Assembly (NCBI RefSeq): GCF_001975225.1
Contig: NZ_CP019445.1
Coordinates: 3,782,001-3,846,000, forward strand
Reading direction: 5' to 3'
Origin: Kosakonia cowanii JCM 10956 = DSM 18146
GTDB lineage: Bacteria; Pseudomonadota; Gammaproteobacteria; Enterobacterales; Enterobacteriaceae
Length of the DNA stretch: 64,000 nucleotides
Within the stretch, counting starts at the first letter, position 1, and each line of letters opens with the position of its first letter. A program made the position numbers and the translations under genes. Shown in pieces: positions 1 to 6,961 of the stretch. The notes beneath the pieces are model-generated. The model was not told where the DNA came from and ran no database searches. It saw only the letters and a list, made by a program, of their open reading frames with translations.

Positions 1-600
1 ATCGCGATAGCGAATAGTGCGATCCGCCACGGCCGCATAGCGCAGCGGGAATGCCATCATATCTTTACTCTCCTCGGCTTGCGGTTTGCTCTCCGATTTA
101 CGGGCAAATTCAGTTATCTGGTGTACATACTCCGGCGGCCCGGTCACCAGCACCACGCCCTCATCCGGCAGTTCGCCCCAGCCGAAGCGTGGCTCCAGCA
201 GGCCAACGCCGCGCAGCGCCTCTTTCAGATCCGGCGCCGCTTCCGGAGAAATCTCAATACGCTGGGAGGTTTGCGCGGCCTGTGGGCTGACGTAGAGCGT
301 GTTGTTGTAGACAAACCACTGAAAGCGATACTCAAGCGCCAGGCGATTAAGAAACGCTTCCGGGCTCTCTGCGCGCAGTTTACCGGTGACATTGCTGTCG
401 CCCAGCGTGCCAAGATTGATCTCGACACCAAAGCTGGTGGCAAAATCTTCAAGAATAATGCTAAGCGGGGTGTTATCTGCCGAATAGGCATACGCACCGT
501 TTTTCCACTCATCCGGCACACGGGCATTGGTGATGCCCATACTCAGCACCAGCAGGGTAATGGCCGCCAGCAGGCGGCCCGGAAAAGAAAACGTAAACAC
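1..600 (-). CDS. hrcC: HrcC (SctC) outer-membrane secretin, partial
   Basis: Outer-membrane secretin ring of the type III secretion system. Only the first 200 codons lie in the window; the gene runs off the left edge without a stop. I chose a GTG start at 600 because AAGGAG lies six bases upstream and the protein then opens with a basic, hydrophobic signal peptide (GRLLAAITLLVLSMGITNA). The segment after it (SIILEDFATSFGVEINLG, then repeated beta-alpha units ending near FPLRYAAVADRTI) fits the periplasmic N0/N1 domains of secretins. It lies 24 bp downstream of hrpF in the same orientation, the place of hrcC in Hrp1-type clusters, except that no hrpG-like gene separates the two. Confidence 0.85.
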   Translation of the reverse strand, partial: MFTFSFPGRLLAAITLLVLSMGITNARVPDEWKNGAYAYSADNTPLSIILEDFATSFGVEINLGTLGDSNVTGKLRAESPEAFLNRLALEYRFQWFVYNNTLYVSPQAAQTSQRIEISPEAAPDLKEALRGVGLLEPRFGWGELPDEGVVLVTGPPEYVHQITEFARKSESKPQAEESKDMMAFPLRYAAVADRTIRYRD

Positions 601-624
601 GCCTGACTCCTTGCTGACAGGGGC

Positions 625-852
625 TTAGTTAATAGCGTCGATAATCGCTTTACGGATACCAAACTTAAACTGGGTATATTGCGAACTTGCCCAGCTGGCG
701 TTGGACATATCCTGCAGCCGGTTCTGGAAAGCATACATATCCGCAAGACTGAAGGATTCGCCCGAGATATCGCGGGCAAACTGATAGGCTTCATGATGTT
801 TGCGGGCGGAGTTGGAAGATAACTGACGCTGGAACAGATCGTTTGAACTCAT
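625..852 (-). CDS. hrpF: HrpF-like small T3SS protein
   Basis: Protein of 75 residues placed between hrpE and hrcC, where HrpF lies in Pseudomonas syringae and Erwinia. HrpF proteins are small cytoplasmic partners, and in P. syringae one is reported to bind the HrpA pilin. The sequence is mostly helical and polar with no membrane segment (ends QFKFGIRKAIIDAIN). Start is the ATG at 852 with GAGGAG about nine bases upstream. It has its own hrp box at 884-911, so it and hrcC probably form a transcript separate from hrpA-hrpE. The assignment rests mainly on position and size. Confidence 0.65.
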   Translation of the reverse strand: MSSNDLFQRQLSSNSARKHHEAYQFARDISGESFSLADMYAFQNRLQDMSNASWASSQYTQFKFGIRKAIIDAIN

Positions 853-883
853 GATGTTCACTCCTCTTGTTAGGCACCACTTT

Positions 884-911
884 TAAGTGGTGCGGCAAGC
901 GAAGCAGTTCC
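884..911 (-). promoter_or_regulatory. hrp box (HrpL promoter) of hrpF-hrcC
   Basis: Read on the minus strand: GGAACT, 15 bases, CCACTTA. This fits the HrpL extracytoplasmic sigma factor consensus GGAACC-N15/16-CCACNNA with one change. The -10 motif lies inside a 9-bp dyad (GCACCACTT / AAGTGGTGC, 874-893). The ATG of hrpF is 31 bases downstream. Confidence 0.85.
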
Positions 912-928
912 ACACATTTTGCTTTTTT

Positions 929-1525
929 TTATGCCTCCTCTTCTGCAGGCGCGGGCGCGAGCTGCTGGCGCAGCGTTTGCCAGTCAACCATTAGCTCGCC
1001 CGCGTCGGTGATAAGCCGCAAATGATCTGGCGCAAGCATCGGGTCGGCGCACAGTGTCCAGCTCAGCTGCGGCTGCGCGGCGAGCCAGCCGTGGATCTCC
1101 TGCTCCTGCAGGCTTGCGCAATAGAGCGTCGCCTGCTGCTGACGTGGATGGTGACGCAACAGCTGTTTGAGCAGCGCATGAAAACGGCGCTCATCATCCA
1201 CCTCATCAAGCAGGTGTTGCAGCGCCTCGTTGACAATCTTCCCGGCAAGCACCACCAGTTGCGCCTCTTCGGCTGCGCGCTGTTGCTGCCAGTCAGTAAG
1301 AAGTGTCTGCGCCTGCTGCCAGAACGCGGCTTCCCATTCGCGCTGGCAGGCCTCCCTTTCAGCTTGCGCCTCGGCGCGTGCCTGTTCGCGGATCGTCTGC
1401 GCATCTTTATGAGCTAACTCAATAATGGCAGCCGCTTCAAGCCCGAGCGCAATCTCCTCGCGGCGTAGCAAATTACCTGCTGGCGCGCTACCGTCCGGCA
1501 GGCGCAGGCTTTTAAGTTTCCACAT
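929..1525 (-). CDS. hrpE: HrpE (SctL-like) T3SS ATPase regulator
   Basis: Predicted stator/regulator of the T3SS ATPase (SctL/HrpE/FliH family), 198 residues. Visible features are a long charged helix rich in Glu, Gln and Ala (about residues 35-95, for example EQARAEAQAEREACQREWE) typical of the FliH/SctL coiled coil, followed by a globular C-terminal half (HPRQQQATLYCASL, LITDAGELMVDWQTLRQQL). I chose the ATG at 1525 (MWKLKSLRL), overlapping the end of hrpD by 14 bp, rather than the longer open frame, which is Cys- and Arg-rich shadow sequence. Last gene of the hrpA-hrpB-hrcJ-hrpD-hrpE block. Confidence 0.75.
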   Translation of the reverse strand: MWKLKSLRLPDGSAPAGNLLRREEIALGLEAAAIIELAHKDAQTIREQARAEAQAEREACQREWEAAFWQQAQTLLTDWQQQRAAEEAQLVVLAGKIVNEALQHLLDEVDDERRFHALLKQLLRHHPRQQQATLYCASLQEQEIHGWLAAQPQLSWTLCADPMLAPDHLRLITDAGELMVDWQTLRQQLAPAPAEEEA

Positions 1526-2102
1526 CGCGCGTCGCTTCCGAATGTTGTTGCACCTGCCAGAGCGCCGCTTCCCATAAAGGACGCAGACGATGGAGAGGCA
1601 GTGAGAGCGCCGGTTCCACAGGCGCATCGCTTGCAGGAAAGAGCAGCCGCAGGCGCGGCCAGATGGCCGGGAATAACGCTTGCAGCAGGCAGAGGCTGTC
1701 GGCGCTGCCGCCGGCGGTGAACAGCCCGGCGGGCAGCCAGCACTCGGTGCGCATCCCTTTCGCCACACGCCGTAACCAGATCTTTAACTCAGCGGGTAGC
1801 GGCATGCCCCCGGCACAAATTTCTGCCACCAAAACCAGCAGTTGCGCGCGCTGCTCGCAGCTTAAGTCGCCGATCGCCAGCACCATCGGCTCTGGTTCCA
1901 CCAGTTCGCCCTGTATCCCCAGCGTGCGCTGCCAGCACGCGGCATGCTGGCGCAGATAGTGCCTCTGCAAAGGGGCAGATAAGCGGGCCAGCGGCTGGGT
2001 ACGCCAGCTTTCATCGGCCTGCAACCAAAAGTCAGCGTGCCACCAGCGTAGCCAGCGCAGGGCGAGTTGCTCGTCGGGCGCAGCGCTCTGCATATCCGTC
2101 AC
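1512..2102 (-). CDS. hrpD: HrpD (SctK-like) T3SS accessory protein
   Basis: Protein of 196 residues between hrcJ and hrpE, the position of HrpD in Hrp1 clusters; HrpD is often equated with the sorting-platform protein SctK. Trp- and Leu-rich (ALRWLRWWHADFW, IWPRLRLLFPA) with no signal peptide. Its ATG overlaps the hrcJ stop (ATGA at 2102-2099), which suggests translational coupling. Little in the sequence itself is diagnostic, so the call rests largely on gene order. Confidence 0.6.
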   Translation of the reverse strand: MTDMQSAAPDEQLALRWLRWWHADFWLQADESWRTQPLARLSAPLQRHYLRQHAACWQRTLGIQGELVEPEPMVLAIGDLSCEQRAQLLVLVAEICAGGMPLPAELKIWLRRVAKGMRTECWLPAGLFTAGGSADSLCLLQALFPAIWPRLRLLFPASDAPVEPALSLPLHRLRPLWEAALWQVQQHSEATRDVET

Positions 2103-2863
2103 TTCGCCTCTGCCGCCTGGCGCTTACGATTCAGTGCCTGACGAATAAATGCATTCGCCACCAGCAACAGCAGCAGCACCCCAAAGCAGGTTGCCACTAT
2201 TTTGACCATGCCGTAACGCTCCGGGGTCAGCTGAAACGGCCCCAGCTGCACCATTTCAACTCTGTCTTGCCAGGCTTTCGCCGGGACAAAGACGATCGCC
2301 AGGTCGCGGTCATCACGCCCGCCTAGCCCCGGAATACTGGTTGCCACCAGCCGGCGAATGCGCGGCTCGATACTGTCCGGGTCGAGATTTTCGTGATACT
2401 TGATAAAGACCGAGGCGGAAGCGGGCTGTACCGGCTCGCCGGGGGCGATACGCTCCGGCAGTACCACATGCACCCGCGCCACCACCACGCCATCGATTTG
2501 TGACAGTGTCGCTTCTACCTCTTGCGACAGGGCATAGATATAGCGGGCGCGCTCCTCCAGCGGGCTGGAGATAACGCCGCTTTTCTGAAACACCGCGCCG
2601 AGGTTGGTCCGTGCCTGATGCGGTAGCCCGGCGGCATTGAGGATATTCACCGCGCGCTCGATATCACCGCGCGCGACGCTGACGCTCACGCCCTCTTTGG
2701 AGACCTGTTTTTCCGCTTCGATTTTAAAGCGGCTCAGTTCTGCCACCACATCATTGGCATCGTTTTCCGAAAGCCCGCTGTGCAACTGGGTCTGGTCACC
2801 GCAGCCGGTAAGCAGCAGCGCCAGCCACAGGGCGCAGAGGGATTTAATGACAGAGCCATTCAT
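2099..2863 (-). CDS. hrcJ: HrcJ (SctJ) inner-membrane ring lipoprotein
   Basis: YscJ/HrcJ/PrgK family inner-membrane ring lipoprotein of the T3SS basal body, about 254 residues. It has a lipoprotein signal (LWLALLLTGC), then the family body: DANDVVAELSRFKIEAEK, NILNAAGLPHQ, the SSPLEERARYIYALSQEVE segment, VVVARVHVVLPE and SASVFIKYHE. A single transmembrane helix follows near residues 220-240 (IVATCFGVLLLLLVANAFI) and a basic tail. The frame also opens with a GTG at 2872 that overlaps the hrpB stop; I prefer the ATG at 2863 but the choice is not firm. Best-supported structural T3SS gene in the window. Confidence 0.9.
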   Translation of the reverse strand: MNGSVIKSLCALWLALLLTGCGDQTQLHSGLSENDANDVVAELSRFKIEAEKQVSKEGVSVSVARGDIERAVNILNAAGLPHQARTNLGAVFQKSGVISSPLEERARYIYALSQEVEATLSQIDGVVVARVHVVLPERIAPGEPVQPASASVFIKYHENLDPDSIEPRIRRLVATSIPGLGGRDDRDLAIVFVPAKAWQDRVEMVQLGPFQLTPERYGMVKIVATCFGVLLLLLVANAFIRQALNRKRQAAEAK

Positions 2864-2868
2864 AAGCT

Positions 2869-3237
2869 TCACTGCAGGTTGCTGAGTTTGTCGACTGACT
2901 GAACGGTTTTGGCGATCACTTTGGCGTTCATCAGACTCTCAATGTAGTAATTGGACAGCTGCGCATTGGCGCGGGAGAAATCCTCCGCACTGGAGGATCG
3001 CGACGCGACCCTGAGATCGTGAAAGGCATCTTTTTGCGCACGCTGGTTGCCGCTAAGGGATTGCAGAATATTGCCGACCACGCCCGGCTCCGAAGAGGCC
3101 GCCTTGCTGCTTTCAGGCGCGGCGCCATTAAGCTTTGCATTAAACCACTGAATATCTTCCGCCGACGGTGCTTCATCGTAGATGTCAACTGACGGTACCG
3201 GTTCGGAGGTAAGCGAGGGAGATTGAGAGACTTTCAT
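2869..3237 (-). CDS. hrpB: HrpB (SctI-like) inner rod protein
   Basis: Predicted inner-rod protein of the T3SS, 122 residues, between hrpA and hrcJ as in Pseudomonas and Erwinia hrp operons. The N-terminal half is Ser/Pro/Glu-rich and probably unfolded. The C-terminal part (LSNYYIESLMNAKVIAKTV followed by QSVDKLSNLQ) matches the amphipathic helix with a KxxxxxVdkLxxxQ end that is typical of SctI proteins. Start is the ATG at 3237, with AGGAG upstream. Confidence 0.75.
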   Translation of the reverse strand: MKVSQSPSLTSEPVPSVDIYDEAPSAEDIQWFNAKLNGAAPESSKAASSEPGVVGNILQSLSGNQRAQKDAFHDLRVASRSSSAEDFSRANAQLSNYYIESLMNAKVIAKTVQSVDKLSNLQ

Positions 3238-3300
3238 CAGCAAAACTCCTGTAGGTGAGTGAGCAGGGAGTCGTCAATAACGCCTCCCTGCCGGAGTCGA

Positions 3301-3540
3301 TTAGTACTGAATTTTGACCTGGGCTGCGGCGGATGCGGCCTGCGCATTACTTTCGGCGATGCCGTTAATGCGCTGGAACTCTACATCGCGATCCATTTTA
3401 TCGGCCTGGTTTTCCTGCATTCTGTCCATCGCCTGCTGCGAACGGACCATATATTTCGCACCACTATAGGCACCGGCAACCTGAGTGTAAGCAGAGGCTG
3501 CGTTGGTGATCCCGTTGGCAAGTAAGCTAGCACCTGACAT
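3301..3540 (-). CDS. hrpA: HrpA-like T3SS pilin/needle subunit
   Basis: Small protein of 79 residues in the first position of the operon, directly behind a strong hrp box, as expected for the Hrp pilin HrpA. Hrp pilins vary greatly in sequence, so identity comes from size, position and composition: Ala/Ser-rich N-terminus (LLANGITNAASAYTQVAGAY) and a helical, Gln-rich C-terminal half (SQQAMDRMQENQADKMDRD) with no Cys or Trp. Start is the ATG at 3540 with GAGGAATT upstream; the upstream extension in the same frame crosses the promoter. Confidence 0.65.
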   Translation of the reverse strand: MSGASLLANGITNAASAYTQVAGAYSGAKYMVRSQQAMDRMQENQADKMDRDVEFQRINGIAESNAQAASAAAQVKIQY

Positions 3541-3588
3541 AGTAATTCCTCGCGTTAATGATGGGTTGTATTTGGGTGTTGCGTTCAT

Positions 3589-3616
3589 TAAGTGATAAAC
3601 GAAGCCACCTGGTTCC
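3589..3616 (-). promoter_or_regulatory. hrp box (HrpL promoter) of hrpA operon
   Basis: Minus strand: GGAACC, 15 bases, TCACTTA. The -35 half is a perfect match to the HrpL consensus and the -10 half differs at one base. It lies about 50 bases upstream of the hrpA ATG and after the stop of the upstream minus-strand gene hrpS. Confidence 0.85.
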
Positions 3617-3681
3617 ATCGCAAAGAAAAAATTTATGCAGAAGAGGCCTTCTGGCCCACCGCGAGAGGGGCGGGCGACATG

Positions 3682-4674
3682 TCAGGCGGTAAGTTTTAAC
3701 AGCTTCAGGCGGTGATAGAGGGTGCGCCTGGGAATACCTAACTCAAGAATAACGTCATCAATACGATTACCGTGCCGTTTCAGGCAGTCGTGGATCAGGC
3801 TGCGCTCAATGCGCCGCAGTCGCTCTTTTAATAGCCCGCGCCCCTCCTGCTTTATCTCACAGCACAGCGGTGGCAAGCCCAGCACAAAGCGTTCCGCCGC
3901 CGCTTTCAGTTCGCGGATATTCCCCGGCCAGCTATGCAGCAGCAGGGTTTCATCCAGCACGGGCGACCCCGGCGGCAGCGGCTGGTTCAGGCGCATCGCC
4001 GCTTCCTGGGTGAAGCGGCGAAACATCGGCAGGATCAGCTCCGGCCGCGACCGCACGGTTGGCGTGGCAAGTTTGATCGTGTCGAGGCGAAAGAAGAGAT
4101 CGCGGCGAAAACGCCCCTGCGCCACCAGCTGCGAGAGCGGAATTTGCGAGGCGGCGACCACGCGCAGATCGAGTTCAATACTTTTGGTGCTGCCGAGTCG
4201 CTCCACCGCCCGGTTTTCCAGTACCCGCAGCAACTTGGCCTGCACCGTGAGCGGCATACTGTCTATTTCATCCAGAAACAGCACGCCATGATTGGCGCTC
4301 TCAATATAGCCCGCGCGGGAAGTGCTGGCACCGGTAAACGCCCCGGCCATCACCCCGAACAGCTCGCTTTCGGCCAGTGTCTCCGGGATGGCCGCGCAGT
4401 TAACCGGCACCATCGGGCCGCGACAGCCGGAAAGTTGATACAACCGCCGGGCCAGAGCATCTTTCCCGGTACCCGTTTCCCCCTCGATTAGGACATCAAT
4501 TTTTAACGGTGCAATCGTATTTAAAATCTTATACAGATGGGTATGGATATCGGTCACAGGTTCCGGATAACCCGCCGCCGCGCGTGGGCGGGAGTCAACC
4601 TGGCGTAAAACGTTATCCTCACTCCCCTCATCTGCAGTCCCCTGGATTAACTCTGTCCTGGTAAGACGAACCAT
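3682..4674 (-). CDS. hrpS: HrpS sigma-54 enhancer-binding activator
   Basis: AAA+ activator of sigma-54 RNA polymerase, 330 residues. In Hrp1 systems HrpS activates the sigma-54 promoter of hrpL, whose product then reads hrp boxes. The N-terminus has only about 45 residues and no receiver domain, as in HrpR/HrpS. Visible motifs are Walker A GETGTGKD (about 65), the sigma-54 contact loop GAFTGA (about 110), Walker B GVLFLDEID, and a C-terminal Fis-type helix-turn-helix (DDVILELGIPRRTLYHRLK). GGAG precedes the ATG. Only one such gene is present, the Erwinia/Pantoea arrangement, not the HrpR/HrpS pair of P. syringae. Confidence 0.9.
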   Translation of the reverse strand: MVRLTRTELIQGTADEGSEDNVLRQVDSRPRAAAGYPEPVTDIHTHLYKILNTIAPLKIDVLIEGETGTGKDALARRLYQLSGCRGPMVPVNCAAIPETLAESELFGVMAGAFTGASTSRAGYIESANHGVLFLDEIDSMPLTVQAKLLRVLENRAVERLGSTKSIELDLRVVAASQIPLSQLVAQGRFRRDLFFRLDTIKLATPTVRSRPELILPMFRRFTQEAAMRLNQPLPPGSPVLDETLLLHSWPGNIRELKAAAERFVLGLPPLCCEIKQEGRGLLKERLRRIERSLIHDCLKRHGNRIDDVILELGIPRRTLYHRLKLLKLTA

Positions 4675-4860
4675 ACATTCTCCATTAGCTTCACGTAAGC
4701 GCGCCTTGCACGGGACGCGCGGGTAATTCAGCGCTTGTGGATTTTTTGGAAGTTGAGCCTGATGTAAAGAATTACAAATTTACAGCGGCCTCACTCTCAC
4801 TCAATCAGGTAATCCTCGCTATCAGTCCAGGATTATTATTTCGTAGGGATAGCCGCTCAG

Positions 4861-4882
4861 CAGGTAAGGATTTCCTTACCTG
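4861..4882. promoter_or_regulatory. Perfect 10-bp inverted repeat upstream of hrpS
   Basis: CAGGTAAGGA, two bases, TCCTTACCTG. It has no T tract on the plus strand, so it is a poor plus-strand terminator; on the minus strand it is preceded, not followed, by a T run. It lies 187 bp upstream of the hrpS ATG and about 100 bp before the harpin hrp box. It could be an operator for hrpS; function unknown. Confidence 0.4.
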
Positions 4883-4983
4883 ATTTAAAAAAAGAGATTT
4901 AAAAACAACCAATTGAGTACGAAACGGCTGCAGCGATAAGTTTTAAAACTCGGAATACGCATCACAAACAGAGATTTTTAAGC

Positions 4984-5011
4984 GGAACTACCCTGGAACA
5001 ATCGCCACTCA
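4984..5011 (+). promoter_or_regulatory. hrp box (HrpL promoter) of harpin operon
   Basis: GGAACT, 15 bases, CCACTCA: the -10 half is a perfect CCACNNA match and the -35 half differs from GGAACC at one base. The leader to the harpin ATG is about 125 bases. Confidence 0.85.
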
Positions 5012-5137
5012 CAGTGCGAGGCAGCATCAGCCCGAAAGGTAAAATTGTGCAAACAGCATGAATTAGGTTTGCAAAATGTTACAGCTTCGGCTGCTGCCCA
5101 ACCAATCGCTGACTTATTAACTCTGAGGAACACATTT

Positions 5138-5833
5138 ATGAAGATTCCAGGATTTGGTGGTGGAGCAACAAACGCAAACAGAGCCGATTTCCCGCCGGCG
5201 AATATGCCAGGCAAACCGGGGGGCACGCCGTCAGGCAAACCAGACCTGCCCGATCAGCCAGGCAAATCCTCGCCTTTGTCTTTCCTCAATAATTCGAAAA
5301 TGGGCCCGCTCTCTTTTGCCAGTAACGCCTTTGGCGGCCTGAGCACGCTCGCGTCGCTGACCGGGCTTGGCGGCCTCGGCGGAAGCCAAAGCAACGGTCA
5401 GTCAAACGGTGCAAACGCGCCTGCGAGCGGCAGCAACTCCCTGCCGGGCGGCGGCTTAATGCAGCAGCTTATGATGCTGCTAGGTCTGCAACAGCTGTTG
5501 GGCGGCGGTAATAAGGCGCAGCAGCCGGAACAGCCAACTACCCCGGCCCCGTCTCAGGGTGCGAATAAGAGCAGTAACCCGCTTGAGCAGCTGATGCAGA
5601 TGCTCCAGCAACTGCTGCAGCAGATGATGGGTCTCGATAAGGGCAAGGGGGCAGACAGCGGCGAACAGAGCGGCAACGCACCGCAGGCTCCTGCTCAGGG
5701 AGCGGCTGACGGTGGCGGTCAACAGGGTGGGATGATGCAAAATCTGCTGTCGCTGTTGGGGCTGACGTCACTGTTGCAGGGTCTGTTGGGCGGCGGTCAG
5801 GAGCAATCTTCCCAGAAAAATACGCAGCTCTAA
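5138..5833 (+). CDS. Harpin (HrpN/HrpZ-like secreted T3SS helper)
   Basis: Protein of 231 residues with every hallmark of a harpin: Gly-, Ser- and Gln-rich, no cysteine, heat-stable-type composition and alternating low-complexity linkers and amphipathic Leu/Met/Gln helices (LMQQLMMLLGLQQLLGGG; LEQLMQMLQQLLQQMMGLD; MMQNLLSLLGLTSLLQGLLG). Harpins are secreted to the plant apoplast, aid translocation and elicit defence. The ATG at 5138 follows GAGG and I prefer it to an upstream in-frame ATG at 5045. Sequence alone cannot tell HrpN from HrpZ type. A second secreted-protein gene follows after 15 bp, probably in the same transcript. Confidence 0.85.
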   Translation: MKIPGFGGGATNANRADFPPANMPGKPGGTPSGKPDLPDQPGKSSPLSFLNNSKMGPLSFASNAFGGLSTLASLTGLGGLGGSQSNGQSNGANAPASGSNSLPGGGLMQQLMMLLGLQQLLGGGNKAQQPEQPTTPAPSQGANKSSNPLEQLMQMLQQLLQQMMGLDKGKGADSGEQSGNAPQAPAQGAADGGGQQGGMMQNLLSLLGLTSLLQGLLGGGQEQSSQKNTQL

Positions 5834-5848
5834 TTCAGGGGGGCTTAT

Positions 5849-6904
5849 ATGGTTATGCAAGTACCTGGCGCGGGGGGGATCACCCCCGCTTTTTCACCCG
5901 GCGGGCAACTGCCGGGTAACCTGCCATTAACCACTCCCCTGCCCGGATCTTCTTTGCCGGGTCTGGGTAACGATCTGCCGATCTGCTACTCCGGCACTAG
6001 CGGAACGCCGCTGGCGGGCCTGGGCGATCCGACCCAACAGTTCGATCAGCTGTTAAAGCAGGTTGGACTGGGTGCGCTTGTTGATCCCGCCGCCGAAGGG
6101 GAAACGATGCCCGAGGCGTTATTTACCAGCGAAACCGCAGGTGAAGAGACGCCGCAGGCAGCGGGCGATGGCGTGCGGACCAGCGAGAAGGACCTCAGCG
6201 TCAGGCCGACGGAAGATAACCTGAAAGGCCGTCCGCCGGGAGATAACCGCAGCGCCGAGCAGATCATTGATGAAAACCCGGTGCTGAAAAACCTCGGCAA
6301 TCAGAAAGATATCAAGCGCGAGCAGCTAAAAGAGCGCTTTGGTGACTGGACGGACGCCAATAAAGATCCGAAGAGTCGTGCTGATGCGGCGTATAACATG
6401 GCCTGCGTGTTAAACAGCATAAAAGGCCTCAATGCCCGCGATGGCAGCGAGCGAACGGAGATCTCCGCTAACGACAAAATAGAGGGCATCACCAAGGATG
6501 GCGACGCCCGCCACGGTACCGAGGCAGGTGTACTGAAGGATATCGCCGAACAGGGGCTGAAAATGCTGCCGGAGAATAAGCAGCTGCCGCAAACCAATGA
6601 TACGCACGTAAGAAAGGATGGGACCAATAAAGACAACTTCCAGTGGGGCATGGGCGAGTTCGGCAAGATATTGTCGAATATCCCGATTCTCAAATCTGTT
6701 GCTGCGCCTTTCTTCAACAACATTGGCGAGGCCCGTAATCTGGGCGAAGTCTTTACCGGTGGCCTGAAAGGTCTGGCTGAGGGTGGAATGAGCGTGGCGC
6801 GTGGGCCGATTGGCTGGGGCATTACGGCCGCTACCGACACCGTGCAGATTGCGGTGGAGAATGCCGGAGGGAAAGGGAAGAACGAACCGCCGCCGTTTGC
6901 CTGA
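5849..6904 (+). CDS. Candidate T3SS-secreted protein, unknown family
   Basis: Protein of 351 residues, 15 bp after the harpin gene and presumably under the same hrp box. The first 60 residues are Gly/Pro-rich and low in charge (VPGAGGITPAFSPGGQLPG), like a T3SS export signal or harpin tail. Residues 130-290 form a charged, probably globular part (QIIDENPVLKNLGNQKDI; NAKDGSE-like loops), and the C-terminus holds two weakly hydrophobic helices (NIPILKSVAAPFFNNIG; ARGPIGWGITAATDTVQIAV). There is no classical signal peptide. It could be a translocator/helper or an effector. I do not recognise the family. Confidence 0.6.
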   Translation: MVMQVPGAGGITPAFSPGGQLPGNLPLTTPLPGSSLPGLGNDLPICYSGTSGTPLAGLGDPTQQFDQLLKQVGLGALVDPAAEGETMPEALFTSETAGEETPQAAGDGVRTSEKDLSVRPTEDNLKGRPPGDNRSAEQIIDENPVLKNLGNQKDIKREQLKERFGDWTDANKDPKSRADAAYNMACVLNSIKGLNARDGSERTEISANDKIEGITKDGDARHGTEAGVLKDIAEQGLKMLPENKQLPQTNDTHVRKDGTNKDNFQWGMGEFGKILSNIPILKSVAAPFFNNIGEARNLGEVFTGGLKGLAEGGMSVARGPIGWGITAATDTVQIAVENAGGKGKNEPPPFA

Positions 6905-6925
6905 TTTATTACCTTGCTGATGTTT

Positions 6926-6956
6926 GTCCCTGTACCTGGTACAGGGACTTTTTTTT
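6926..6956. terminator. Rho-independent terminator of harpin operon
   Basis: Near-perfect 11-bp stem GTCCCTGTACC / GGTACAGGGAC followed by eight T, just after the plus-strand operon. It lies between convergent genes. Confidence 0.85.
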
Positions 6957-6961
6957 GCCTG

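Larger units (their letters stand above)
4675..5137. other. Intergenic region between hrpS and harpin gene
   Basis: 463 bp AT-rich stretch between two divergent genes. It holds a perfect 10-bp dyad at 4861-4882 (CAGGTAAGGA / TCCTTACCTG) and an hrp box at 4984-5011. I see no open reading frame with a credible start. A sigma-54 or two-component site controlling hrpS would be expected here, but I could not identify one with confidence. Confidence 0.6.

Noticed and set aside
1526..1768. N-terminal extension of HrpE
   Set aside because: It overlaps hrpD in another frame, is rich in Cys and Arg, and is unlike SctL proteins, which begin near the ATG at 1525.
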